The translations under genes and the position numbers were made by a program. This document shows positions 47,513-61,001 of a stretch of DNA of 64,000 nt, piece after piece (within the stretch, counting starts at the first letter, position 1; the number at the start of each line of letters is the position of its first letter). Location: positions 17,786 to 81,785 of the forward strand of contig NZ_NRRF01000016.1 in NCBI RefSeq assembly GCF_016583565.1, written 5' to 3'. The notes under the pieces are model-generated. The model was not told where the DNA came from. It saw only the letters and a program-made list of their open reading frames with translations, and made no database searches. This DNA is from Thiocystis violacea. Its GTDB lineage: Bacteria; Pseudomonadota; Gammaproteobacteria; Chromatiales; Chromatiaceae.

Positions 47513-48943
47513 TCAGCGCTCCCGGATGGCCCCGATGATCCGGCTCGTCGAGCGCCCCGGCAGGAATCCCAGCACCCGCACCTCGCCACCGTTCGCCCGC
47601 ACGCAGTCGGCGCCGGCAATCTGGTCGGGCTGGTAGTCGCCGCCCTTGACCAGGATGTCAGGCTTGACCGCGCAGATGAGCGACTCCGGCGTGTCCTCGC
47701 CGAAGGGACAGACCCAGTCGACCGATGCCAGCCCCGCAAGCACCGCCATACGCTGCTCGACACGGTTGATGGGGCGCCCCTCGCCCTTGAGCCGGCGCAC
47801 CGAGGCATCGTCGTTCACGGCGACGATCAGCCGATCGCCCAGTCGCCGCGCCTGCTGCAGATAGGCGACATGGCCCTCGTGCAGGATGTCGAAGCAGCCG
47901 TTGGTCATGACCACCCGCTCGCCGGCCGCCCGCGCCGCGGCCACGGCGGCGACCAATGCCGCGCGGTCGAGGACCGGCTGCCATTCGACGCCCTGATAGG
48001 CCCGCTCCAGCTCGGCGGCCGTCACCGTGGCGGTCCCGAGCTTGCCGACCGCGAGGCCGGCGGCGCAATTGGCCAGGGCACAGGCCTCGGCCAGCTCCAC
48101 GCCCGCGCCCAGGGCGGCGGCCAGGGTCGCGATCACGGTGTCGCCCGCGCCCGTCACGTCGAAGACCTCGCGCGCCTGAGTCGGCAGGTGCAGGGCATCC
48201 GCGTTCGCGCGCAGCAGCAGCATGCCACGCTCGCCCAGGGTCACCAGCAGGGCGTCGAGCCGCAGCCCGGCACGCAGGCGCTGGCCCTTTTCGACCAGCA
48301 TCGCGTCGTCGTCGCAGACGCCGACGATCTCCTCCAGCTCGCCGCGGTTGGGGGTCAGCAGGGTGGCGCCCTGGTAGCGACGGAAGTCTCTCCCCTTGGG
48401 ATCGACCAGCACGGGTTTGCCCTGAGCGCGCGCGGCCTGGATCAGGGGTTGCGGGTCCGCCAGGGTACCCTTGGCATAGTCCGAGAGCAGCAGCAGATGC
48501 GCGTCCGCAAGCGCGGCCTCGATCAGGCCGGGCATGGGATCCGCCTCCAGCGGCGCCAGAGACGCCTCGAAGTCGAGCCGGATGAGTTGCTGGTGGTGGC
48601 TCAGCACCCGCAGCTTGGTGATGGTCGGCACATCCGCCCGGCGGTGCAGCCGTGCCTCGATGCCCTGGGCGGCCAGCCGCGCGGCCAGGATGTCCGCCGC
48701 CTCGTCCGCGCCGGTCACGCCGGCCAGACTGGTTGTCACACCGAGCGCGGCCAAATTGAGCGCGACGTTGGCCGCCCCGCCGGGCCGGTCCTCCACCGCA
48801 CCCACATGCACCACGGGCACCGGAGCCTCCGGCGAGATGCGACGGGTCGCCCCCGTCCAATAGCGGTCGAGCATGAGGTCGCCGGCCACCAGAACCCGGG
48901 CACGGCTGAAATCGGGAAAGGCGGTGGCGGGCATGTGGCTCAA
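47513..48943 (-). CDS. hldE: Bifunctional heptose-7-phosphate kinase/heptose-1-phosphate adenylyltransferase
   Basis: 476 residues, the full HldE length. The N-terminal ribokinase-like domain shows VLVAGDLMLDRYWTGATRRISPEAPVPVV, GGAANVALNLAALG and the kinase anion hole DVTGAGDTVIA. The C-terminal cytidylyltransferase-like domain starts with MTNGCFDILHEGHVAYLQQAR and has NDDASVRRLKGEGRP and VKGGDY. It makes ADP-D-glycero-beta-D-manno-heptose precursors for the LPS inner core. Upstream of waaA by 52 bp on the same strand. Confidence 0.97.
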   Translation of the reverse strand: MSHMPATAFPDFSRARVLVAGDLMLDRYWTGATRRISPEAPVPVVHVGAVEDRPGGAANVALNLAALGVTTSLAGVTGADEAADILAARLAAQGIEARLHRRADVPTITKLRVLSHHQQLIRLDFEASLAPLEADPMPGLIEAALADAHLLLLSDYAKGTLADPQPLIQAARAQGKPVLVDPKGRDFRRYQGATLLTPNRGELEEIVGVCDDDAMLVEKGQRLRAGLRLDALLVTLGERGMLLLRANADALHLPTQAREVFDVTGAGDTVIATLAAALGAGVELAEACALANCAAGLAVGKLGTATVTAAELERAYQGVEWQPVLDRAALVAAVAAARAAGERVVMTNGCFDILHEGHVAYLQQARRLGDRLIVAVNDDASVRRLKGEGRPINRVEQRMAVLAGLASVDWVCPFGEDTPESLICAVKPDILVKGGDYQPDQIAGADCVRANGGEVRVLGFLPGRSTSRIIGAIRER

Positions 48944-49018
48944 GGTCGGCTCCGGTGATCCAGGCGCCGGCGCGCCCGGCGCAGCTCGATTCTACCGGAT
49001 TCCGGGGCGCGCGGATCC

Positions 49019-49127
49019 GGGCGTACCCATCACCCCAGTGCCGAGCCTGGCAAGATGGGCGCGGCCACCCGGCGTCGAGACTAAACTTGCCTCACGAGCA
49101 GGTGACTTACCCCATACTAAGCGTCGG
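49019..49127. repeat. Probable decayed copy of the compound palindromic repeat
   Basis: GGGCGTACCCATCACCCCAG (near 49019) followed by AAGATGGGCGCGGCCACCC (near 49051) and TTACCCCATACTAAG (49108-49122) matches the inner arms and right outer arm of the elements at 55746 and 59022, with several substitutions. The left outer arm is not clear. Confidence 0.5.
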
Positions 49128-49242
49128 GTCTTGCGGGGAAGCGCATTGCGGGAATTCGCCTGAGGCGCGCGCTGGCTCGGCGGCCGCAGTCTCGAATGCG
49201 CCCATGGACGCGGAATGACCGCCAGCCGGTCAAGGAACCGCC

Positions 49243-54189
<4,947 letters not shown>

Positions 54190-54340
54190 GTAGTCGGAAC
54201 CGCTGAGGGGGCCGGCCTGAAGACGCTGCCTATCGGAGTGTGGCGTGCTCGGTTCCGGGCGCGATCAGCATGATGGAGATGCAGCCGGTGATCCGGGGTG
54301 AAGCGATAGCGCGGTCAGGTGCTCGTTTATCCCAAAGTAT

Positions 54341-55138
54341 TCATTGGGATTTGCAATGGATATCGGCGCCGAGGTCGCCGGCCATGCGCGCCCGCCAGTC
54401 CACCAGCGCCGGCTTCGGCGCATTCTTCAGCGCCAGCTTCCACCAATAGCCGAGCAGGTTGTCGCCATAGGAGATCGCCTTGCGGGGCAGAACCAGGGGG
54501 TGATCCTCCGCCGTCGCGGCGCCACGCAGACAGGTGGTCGCACTCAGATAGCCCACCTCGGCGGCGGCTTGGACGGTCTCGCGGTCGAAGCTGCCGAAGG
54601 GATAGCAGAGGTGCGCGACCGGCTCGCCGAGCATGTCTTCGAGCGCCGCCTTGCTGTCCTCAAGCTCGCGGCGCTTGGTCGGTGAATCGACCTCCCCGAG
54701 CTTGGCGTGATTGGCCGTGTGCGAGCCGACGGTGACGCCGACCGCCCGCATCTCGCGCAGACGCGCGCCGCTCATCAGGCTCGGGACGGGACGGCCCGGA
54801 TCCTTGCCGAACCATTCGGCTCTGCGTCCGAGCCAACCGCTGATGGCATAGAGGGTCGCCGGAAAGCCGTGACGCCGAAGCACGGGCAGGGCGTAGTCGG
54901 CGAAGTTGTCATAGGCATCGTCGAAGGTCAGGACGACCGACTTCGGCGGCGTGGGCCGCTCGCCGGCGAGGCAGGCCAGGGCCTCCTCCAAACTGAGAAC
55001 GCTATAGCCGAGTCGCGCGAGGAAACCCATCTGCGCGGCGAACCGGCGATGGTCGCAATAGTTCGCCCGATGCGCCTTCATGGGCGCGAACTCACCGACC
55101 TGGTGGTACATCAGGATAGAGATGCCGGACTTGGTCAT
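54341..55138 (-). CDS. Polysaccharide deacetylase (NodB/CE4 family)
   Basis: 265 residues from ATG 55136-55138. CE4 signatures: SILMYHQVG at the N-terminus, metal/active-site VLTFDDAYDNF near residue 72, SHTANHAKLG (His-x3-His) near residue 138, and CYPFGSFDRETVQAAAEVGY. No signal peptide is evident, so the location is unclear. It would N-deacetylate a GlcNAc-containing glycan. It lies 15 bp after the hyfI-like gene on the same strand and may be read through from that operon, although no functional tie is apparent. Confidence 0.9.
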   Translation of the reverse strand: MTKSGISILMYHQVGEFAPMKAHRANYCDHRRFAAQMGFLARLGYSVLSLEEALACLAGERPTPPKSVVLTFDDAYDNFADYALPVLRRHGFPATLYAISGWLGRRAEWFGKDPGRPVPSLMSGARLREMRAVGVTVGSHTANHAKLGEVDSPTKRRELEDSKAALEDMLGEPVAHLCYPFGSFDRETVQAAAEVGYLSATTCLRGAATAEDHPLVLPRKAISYGDNLLGYWWKLALKNAPKPALVDWRARMAGDLGADIHCKSQ

Positions 55139-55153
55139 CGGCGCCCCATCGGT

Positions 55154-55663
55154 CTACACACGCAGCGCACCCAGCAGACCCTTGAGTAAGTCCAGCGGCG
55201 ACGGCGGACAGCCCGGGATCTTGACGTCGACCGGGATGACGTTCTCCACCGCCCCACAGCTCGCGTAGGAGACGCCGAATTCACCCCCGGTGCAGGCGCA
55301 AGACCCCGCCGCGATGACGAACTTCGGCGCGGGGGTCGCGCGCCAGGTGCGGCGCAGCGCCATCTCCATGTGGCGCGAAACCGGCCCGGTCACCAGCAGG
55401 GCATCCGCATGACGCGGCGAGGCGACGAAGCGGACGCCGAACCGCTCGACATCGTAGTAGGCATTGTTGAGCGCATGGATCTCCAGCTCGCAGGCGTTGC
55501 AGGAGCCGGCGTCGACCTGGCGGATGGCCAGGCTGCGCCCAAGGCGCGCCTCGATGGTTCGGCGCAGCTCGACGCCGATGCGCTCCAACTCCGCGTCCGC
55601 GAGGTCCGGGGGCGTCTCGGTAATGACGCCGGTTTTGAGGGACTGTTTGAGGATTCGAAACAT
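55154..55663 (-). CDS. HyfI/NuoB-like [4Fe-4S] subunit of hydrogenase-related complex
   Basis: 169 residues. Complex I 20-kDa-type fold with the cluster cysteines in place: Cys55 and Cys58 (DAGSCNACELEI), Cys122 (AAGSCACTGGEF) and Cys152 (PGCPPSPLDLL). These would bind the single N2-like cluster that faces the large subunit. It is the last hyf gene and is separated from the hyfG-like gene by a 156-bp repeat. The family is shared by group 4 hydrogenases and Ehr complexes; with the large subunit below it is assigned to the latter. Confidence 0.9.
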   Translation of the reverse strand: MFRILKQSLKTGVITETPPDLADAELERIGVELRRTIEARLGRSLAIRQVDAGSCNACELEIHALNNAYYDVERFGVRFVASPRHADALLVTGPVSRHMEMALRRTWRATPAPKFVIAAGSCACTGGEFGVSYASCGAVENVIPVDVKIPGCPPSPLDLLKGLLGALRV

Positions 55664-55745
55664 CTATCTCCAAGCTCCGCGGCAAGCGGCTCAAGCGTCG
55701 GGAAACCAGTCCGGATTCAGGACCTCGTCGTCCATCGCCCAGCTC

Positions 55746-55901
55746 GTAGGATGGGCAAAGCCCGCAATCCTTGGCTGAGATTGGGCGCCGCCGCATGACG
55801 GGCGTGCCCATCCTCCCCGCTCGGCGCCTGGCAGGATGGGCACGTCCGCCAAGCCTCGCAGCAACACGCAAGCTACAAACCACGGACTTTGCCCATCCTA
55901 C
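55746..55901. repeat. Compound palindromic repeat (four-armed, about 155 bp), copy B
   Basis: Outer arms GTAGGATGGGCAAAGCCCG and GGACTTTGCCCATCCTAC; inner arms GACGGGCGTGCCCATCCT and AGGATGGGCACGTCCG. It lies in the hyfI-hyfG junction and ends four bases from the hyfG stop codon (55906-55908). Confidence 0.9.
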
Positions 55902-55905
55902 AGGT

Positions 55906-57534
55906 CTACAGATCCTCTCCCGAATAGGAGCCGTTGACGGATTTATTGCAGACCGGGAAGTCCGGGACGATGTTGCCCAGAATCAGCCGCTCCAGCGCGG
56001 GCCAGGTGAACCAGCTCGGATCACGCGGGAAATAGCGCGCGATGCGGCCATCAGCACCGAAGCGCACGAAGCAGAGGATCTCGCCCCGCCAACCGTCGAT
56101 CGCACCCAGACCCATGGCGCCTTCTTCAGCCGGCGGCAGATCCACCGCAAGGGCGCCTCCGGGCAGCACCTTGAGCAGCCGATCCATCCAGCGCAGGCTG
56201 TTGCGGACCTCGGCCATCCGAACCGTCACTCTGGCGGCGACGTCCCCTTCGGTCATGAGGGGTGCGTCCATGGCCACGGCATCATAGGGCGCGTAGGGGG
56301 TGTCCCGGCGCAGGTCGAAGCCCTGCCCGCTGGCCTTGCCGACGTAACCGGTACAGCCGAGCTGGCGGGCGTCGGCCTCGGACAGAACCCCGGTGCTCAT
56401 CAGCCGGTCGTCCAGCGAGGGGTGGTCCTCGACCACGTCGAAGACGGGCTCGATCGCGACCTTCATCTGGGCGTGGTCCCGCTGAAGCTCCTCGATCGCC
56501 TTGTCGGTCAGGTCGCACGCGACGCCGCCCGGAACGACGGCGTCCATCATCAGTCGATGCCCGAAGAGCGCCAGGCTACGCCGCTGCCACAGCTCGCGCA
56601 GGCGCGCGCACTGCACCTGGGCGAAGGCAAAGCCGACGTCGTTGCAGATGGCGCCGATGTCGCCCAGGTGATTGGCGATCCGCTCGCGCTCGGCCATGAG
56701 CCCGCGCAGCGCCAGGGCGCGCGGCGGAACGATGCAGTCCGTCGCCCGCTCCATGGCCTGACAGGCCGCCCAGGCGTGGGCGACGCTGGAGTCACCGGAC
56801 AGGCGCCCGGCGAGCCGCGCCAGAGCCGCCGGGTCACGGCCGACCGCGAGCTTCTCGATGCCCTTGTGGACGTAGCCGAGCCGTTCCTCGAGCTGGAGGA
56901 CATCTTCCCCCATGGCGTGGAAACGAAAGTGGCCCGGCTCGATGATGCCGGCGTGCACCGGGCCCACCGGGATCTCGTAGACACCCGTCCCCTGGACGCG
57001 GGTGAAGGCATAGTCGGCATCCGCTGGGGTGCGGCCCGGTGTCTCCCCCGCGCGCGGGAAATCGCTGCGCAGCGGAAAGCGGTCCTCAGGCCAGGCCTGG
57101 TGCCGGGTCCAGCGACGCCCATCCGGCTGTCCGGTCAGCTCCAGGCCGGTCAAGTCATGCGCGTGCCGCTCCAGCCGAGCAACGCCGGGGTAGCTCGTCG
57201 CCTGGGAGGCGAGGAGCGGCCGGCTCATGGGCACCTCGGTCTGCAGCACCAGATAGTCCCCGCCATACTCCAGGCAGGCCTGTACCCGGATGCACGGCCC
57301 CTCCTCGGTCGACGCGGCATCGTCCAGACAATCCGCCCAGAGCCCGGCGTGCCTCAGCCCCATCCCAGCCGCAACCTTGGCCGCCGGTGCCCAGTCCTCC
57401 GGGTCCAGCTCCAGCCGATGGGCCGGGGGCAGCGCCAGGGCGTCGCCATGCTGGGCGATGACGTGCTCGTCCTCAAGGCGGGCCAGATACTCCGACAGCC
57501 AGTCGAATCGGCGGATCCGCTCAGCGCCGGTCAT
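55906..57534 (-). CDS. HyfG-like large subunit lacking nickel ligands
   Basis: 542 residues: an N-terminal 30-kDa (NuoC-like) part fused to a 49-kDa (NuoD/HycE-like) part, as in HyfG. Clear blocks are VGPVHAGIIEPGHFRFHAMGEDVLQLEERLGYVHKGIEKLAVG and EARQLGCTGYVGKASG-like ARQLGCTGYVGKASG. Where [NiFe] enzymes have CGIC, this protein has SGDS (residues 246-249); at the C-terminus, where they have DPCxxC, it has NGSYSG (534-539, with Ser536 and Gly539 at the two Cys positions). No active Ni-Fe site is possible, so it is an Ehr-type subunit with another electron donor or role. Confidence 0.93.
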   Translation of the reverse strand: MTGAERIRRFDWLSEYLARLEDEHVIAQHGDALALPPAHRLELDPEDWAPAAKVAAGMGLRHAGLWADCLDDAASTEEGPCIRVQACLEYGGDYLVLQTEVPMSRPLLASQATSYPGVARLERHAHDLTGLELTGQPDGRRWTRHQAWPEDRFPLRSDFPRAGETPGRTPADADYAFTRVQGTGVYEIPVGPVHAGIIEPGHFRFHAMGEDVLQLEERLGYVHKGIEKLAVGRDPAALARLAGRLSGDSSVAHAWAACQAMERATDCIVPPRALALRGLMAERERIANHLGDIGAICNDVGFAFAQVQCARLRELWQRRSLALFGHRLMMDAVVPGGVACDLTDKAIEELQRDHAQMKVAIEPVFDVVEDHPSLDDRLMSTGVLSEADARQLGCTGYVGKASGQGFDLRRDTPYAPYDAVAMDAPLMTEGDVAARVTVRMAEVRNSLRWMDRLLKVLPGGALAVDLPPAEEGAMGLGAIDGWRGEILCFVRFGADGRIARYFPRDPSWFTWPALERLILGNIVPDFPVCNKSVNGSYSGEDL

Positions 57535-59003
57535 AGCAGATGACTCCCCGTGATGAGCTGGGTCGCGCTATCCAGCCAGGCGGCGAGGAAGCTCGGGATC
57601 GCCAGCCCCAGCCAGAGCACCAGGCCCAGATGCAGCAGCACCGGCAGCATGTTGGCCTGGACCGGCTGCTGCCCCTCGGGCGCCGTGCCATAGACCATCG
57701 GATGCAGATGCCTGAAGAGTCCCGCGAAGGCGACCACCAGACCGCTCAGGAGCACGACGGTGAGCCAGGGGTAGGACTGCATGGTCGCGGTCAGCAGCAG
57801 GAACTCGCTGGTGAAGACGCCGAAGGGCGGGAAGCCGGCGATGGCGGTGACGCCGATCAGCAATGACCAGCCCACCGCCGGCTGGGTGCGGATCAGCCCG
57901 CGGATGCGGTCGATCGCCTGAGTGCCGGCGATGTGGGTCGCGTGGCCGACGGTGACGAAGATGGCCGACTTGGTCAGCGAATGCACCAGCATGTGCAGCA
58001 GGGCGCCGAAGGTCGCGAGCGGCCCGCCCAGCCCGAAGGCGAAGGTCATGAGCCCCATGTGCTCGATGGACGAATAGCTGAACATCCGCTTGATGTCGCG
58101 CTGGCGGTGCAGAAAGAGTCCGGCGACCACAAAGGACACCAGCCCGAAGCCCATCAGCAGGCTGCCCGCCAGGTGCGGTGTCGCGGTCTCGGCGAGGGAG
58201 CCGTCGACCAGCATCTTCAACCGCACCACCGCATAGAGGGCGACGTTGAGCAGCAGCCCGGAGAGCACCGCCGACATCGGCGTCGGACCCTCCGAGTGCG
58301 CATCCGGCAGCCATTGGTGCATGGGCACCAGCCCGACCTTGGTGCCGTAGCCCACCAGCAGGAAGACGAAGGCGATGCGCATGACCGTGGGATCCAGGGC
58401 ATGGGCGTTCGCGTAGAGCACGCTCCAGGTCAGGCCAGCGTCCGGGTCCTGCACCACATGCTGAGACGCAAAGTAGGTCAGCACCGTGCCGAACAGGGCC
58501 AGGGCGATGCCGACACCGCAGAGGATGAAGTACTTCCAGGCCGCTTCCACCGCCTCCGGCGTGCGGTAGAGCGAGACCAGCAGCACGGTCGCCAGCGTTG
58601 CACCCTCGACCGCGACCCAGAGCACGCCCAGGTTGTCGGTCGTCAGCGCCACCAGCATGGTCAGCATGAATGCCTGATACATGCCGTGATAGATCCGCAG
58701 ACTGCCGGTGCTGATCCGGCCCGAGGCGCAGACGTGGCGCATGTAGGGTCGGGAGAAAATCGACGTGGTCATACCCACGAAGGCCGTGAGCACGACCAGA
58801 TAGACGTTGAAGGCGTCCACCCGAAAGCCCGCGCCCTCAAGAGATCCCTGCAAACCCACCGAGAGCGCCAACCAGATCGCCCCCCCAAAGGTCAGCGCGG
58901 ACACCCCCAGATTCAGCCACCCGGCCGGCCCGGGCGCGCGCGTCAGAATCAGCGCGACGCCCCCGATCAGGGGCGCAAGCAGCGTCAGCATGAGCGCGCT
59001 CAT
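57531..59003 (-). CDS. HyfF-like antiporter-type membrane subunit
   Basis: 490 residues from ATG 59001-59003 (MSALMLTLLAPLIGGVALIL); the frame continues upstream into a repeat. About 14 hydrophobic helices of the NuoL/M/N proton-antiporter family. Characteristic blocks: LWVAVEGATLATVLLVSLY, GYGTKVGLVPMHQWLPDAHSEGPTPMSAVLSG, and LFLHRQRDIKRMFSYSSIEHMG. Conserved charged residues in the helices (Glu, Lys, His) support ion translocation. It overlaps the hyfG-like start by four bases. Confidence 0.93.
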   Translation of the reverse strand: MSALMLTLLAPLIGGVALILTRAPGPAGWLNLGVSALTFGGAIWLALSVGLQGSLEGAGFRVDAFNVYLVVLTAFVGMTTSIFSRPYMRHVCASGRISTGSLRIYHGMYQAFMLTMLVALTTDNLGVLWVAVEGATLATVLLVSLYRTPEAVEAAWKYFILCGVGIALALFGTVLTYFASQHVVQDPDAGLTWSVLYANAHALDPTVMRIAFVFLLVGYGTKVGLVPMHQWLPDAHSEGPTPMSAVLSGLLLNVALYAVVRLKMLVDGSLAETATPHLAGSLLMGFGLVSFVVAGLFLHRQRDIKRMFSYSSIEHMGLMTFAFGLGGPLATFGALLHMLVHSLTKSAIFVTVGHATHIAGTQAIDRIRGLIRTQPAVGWSLLIGVTAIAGFPPFGVFTSEFLLLTATMQSYPWLTVVLLSGLVVAFAGLFRHLHPMVYGTAPEGQQPVQANMLPVLLHLGLVLWLGLAIPSFLAAWLDSATQLITGSHLL

Positions 59004-59021
59004 CCGGGGAGCGCCCCCCGC

Positions 59022-59178
59022 GTAGGATGGGCAAAGCCCGCGCTCCAAGCGTTCGAGCGAGCCTCGCGGCCTGCCGGGCGTGCCCATCCTGCCCGCTCCG
59101 GCGCCTGAACGATGGGCACGCCCGACATCGCTTGGCGGCTCGATTGCAACCGCATATCACGGGCTTTGCCCATCCTAC
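59022..59178. repeat. Compound palindromic repeat, copy C (contains hyfE-like stop codon)
   Basis: Outer arms GTAGGATGGGCAAAGCCCG and CGGGCTTTGCCCATCCTAC are perfect complements; inner arms CGGGCGTGCCCATC and GATGGGCACGCCCG likewise. It fills the hyfF-hyfE junction. The TAG stop of the hyfE-like gene (59175-59177, minus strand) is inside the outer arm. Confidence 0.95.
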
Positions 59179-59867
59179 GACGCTCCCTCGACTTCATTGG
59201 TCTCCGTCAACCGATTGAGCCGGTCCACATCCAGGGAGTCGATGCTCTCGCGGATCTGGAAGAAGAAGACACCGAACAGCACCATGGCGACCAGCACGTC
59301 GAAGGCGACGCCCAGCTCGACCACCAGCGGCATGCCGGCGGTCGCCGAGACGGCGGCGAGAAAGAGCCCGTTCTCCATCGACATGAAGCCCAGCACCTGG
59401 GCCACCGCCTGCTGGCGAAAGACCATCATCAGCAGCCCGATCAGCACCACCGCCAGACTCACGGCGATGATGTTGCGCGTGAAGGCCAGCCCCTGCGCGA
59501 CCATGGGCACCACCACCCAGTAGCTGAAGATGACCAGCACCACGGCCGCCATGATGACCAGCGCCGGTCGCGTCAGCGTCTCCGTGTGGCGCGCCAGACC
59601 GAGCCGGCGCGTGAGCCGGTGCAGCATCCAGGGGATCAGCAGCGCCTTGAGCCCAAACGTCAGCAAGGCGGAGAAATAGAGGTGCGAGGCATCTCCGGCC
59701 ATGGCGACGGTCAGGGTCACGGCCGCGACCAGCCCCCCCTGCCAGGCGAAGACATGGATGGCGGCAACCAGGCGCGGCTGGGCCAGCAGCACGAAGGAGA
59801 GAAAGAGCGCCAGCGCCGCGAGCAGGAGCACGAACTGCTGGAGCAGGGTCATGGCCGTGAGGCTCAT
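59175..59867 (-). CDS. HyfE-like membrane subunit
   Basis: 230 residues from ATG 59865-59867, overlapping the hyfC-like stop (ATGA). About seven helices, no large soluble region; the pattern (FGLKALLIPWMLHRLTRRL; QVLGFMSMENGLFLAAV) fits HyfE, a small membrane subunit related to NuoK with an extension. It ends in RLTETNEVEGAS, the last codon being followed by the TAG of a repeat. It is a partner of the hyfB- and hyfF-like subunits in the membrane arm. Confidence 0.9.
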   Translation of the reverse strand: MSLTAMTLLQQFVLLLAALALFLSFVLLAQPRLVAAIHVFAWQGGLVAAVTLTVAMAGDASHLYFSALLTFGLKALLIPWMLHRLTRRLGLARHTETLTRPALVIMAAVVLVIFSYWVVVPMVAQGLAFTRNIIAVSLAVVLIGLLMMVFRQQAVAQVLGFMSMENGLFLAAVSATAGMPLVVELGVAFDVLVAMVLFGVFFFQIRESIDSLDVDRLNRLTETNEVEGAS

Positions 59868-60814
59868 GCGCCCACCTCCAGGATCACATGGCTCAAGAGC
59901 CCCAGAAGCCCCAGCAGCAGCGCCAGATTGAGGAAGGCCGGCACCCGAAAAAGCCGCATCTTCGCCAGCACCGTCTCACCCACCGCCAGGGCCGCGCCCA
60001 GCACACCCAGCTTGACGACGACCGCTGCCAGCCCGATCCCGAGCGCCAGCGGACCAAAGGCCGCCCCGATGCCCCAGGGGAAGAAGAGGTTTGCGACCAA
60101 CACGCCATAGAGCAGCAGCTTGATCTGCGCCGCCCACTCCATGAGCGCCAGATGGCGGCCGGTGTACTCCAGGATCATGGCCTCGTGGATCATGGTCAGT
60201 TCAAGATGGGTCGAGGGGTTGTCGACCGGGATGCGTCCGCACTCCGCCAGCGCGACCAGGATGAGCGCCCCGAAGGCGAACAGATAGGAAGGCCGCAGCA
60301 CGAAGCCGTCCGCCAGATGGTGCTCCATGACGCTCACCAGACTGGTGCTGTGCGCGGTCATGGCCAGGGTGAAGACCGCCATCAGCATCGCCGGCTCGGC
60401 CAGCGCCGAGACCATCATCTCGCGCGAGGCGCCCATGCCACCGAAGGCCGTCCCCACGTCCATGCCGGCCAGTGCGAGAAAGAAACGCGCCAGCGCCAGC
60501 AGCCCGACCAGGACGATGATGTCCGCAATCCGCGCCGTCGGCAGATCCAGCGCGATCAGCGGCACGGTGGCCGCCGCCAGCCAGGTCGCGACGAAGACGA
60601 TATAGGGCGCGATGCGAAACAGTGGCGAGGCCGTATGCGCCACCCGCGTCTCCTTGAACAGCAGCTTGCGCAGGTCAGAGTAAGGCTGAAGGACGGGGGC
60701 GCCACGACGGTTCTGCAGCCGCGCCTTCACCTTGCGCACCCAGCCGACCAGCAGCGGCGCGAGGGCCGCGCAGAGCAGCGCCTGCAGCAGGGCGATGAGC
60801 CAGGCGCTGATCAT
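59864..60814 (-). CDS. HyfC/NuoH-like membrane subunit
   Basis: 316 residues from ATG 60812-60814 (MISAWLIALLQALLCAALAPLLVGWVRKVKARLQNRRG). About eight helices. The quinone-chamber blocks of the NuoH/HyfC family are visible: RRGAPVLQPYSDLRKLLFKE, GGMGASREMMVSALAEPAML and ECGRIPVDNPSTHLELTMIHEAMILEYTG, with their conserved Glu and Asp residues. It links the peripheral module to the ion-pumping subunits. Preceded by the palindromic repeat at 60855-60918. Confidence 0.95.
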   Translation of the reverse strand: MISAWLIALLQALLCAALAPLLVGWVRKVKARLQNRRGAPVLQPYSDLRKLLFKETRVAHTASPLFRIAPYIVFVATWLAAATVPLIALDLPTARIADIIVLVGLLALARFFLALAGMDVGTAFGGMGASREMMVSALAEPAMLMAVFTLAMTAHSTSLVSVMEHHLADGFVLRPSYLFAFGALILVALAECGRIPVDNPSTHLELTMIHEAMILEYTGRHLALMEWAAQIKLLLYGVLVANLFFPWGIGAAFGPLALGIGLAAVVVKLGVLGAALAVGETVLAKMRLFRVPAFLNLALLLGLLGLLSHVILEVGA

Positions 60815-60854
60815 GGCTGCCGTCCTTTCCCCGGCCCCCGAGGCTGGGCGCGTC

Positions 60855-60918
60855 GTGGGAGCGGCGCCCCGCCGCGACGAGCCCCGCGCCCCTGGTCGCG
60901 GCGAGGCGCCGCTCCCAC
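60855..60918. repeat. Dispersed palindromic repeat, GTGGGAGCG family, copy 2
   Basis: Left arm GTGGGAGCGGCGCCCCGCCG (60855) and right arm ending GAGGCGCCGCTCCCAC (60918) are near-perfect complements over 24 bases. It lies in the hyfC-hyfB junction, with 16-bp spacing between arms. Confidence 0.88.
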
Positions 60919-61001
60919 CATGCGCCAGGCGCAGGAGCGGGCAGCCGGCATTCCCACGCAGACGCCTGGAAGCCGCATCGGCAAGCCTCTCGAATCCACG
61001 C

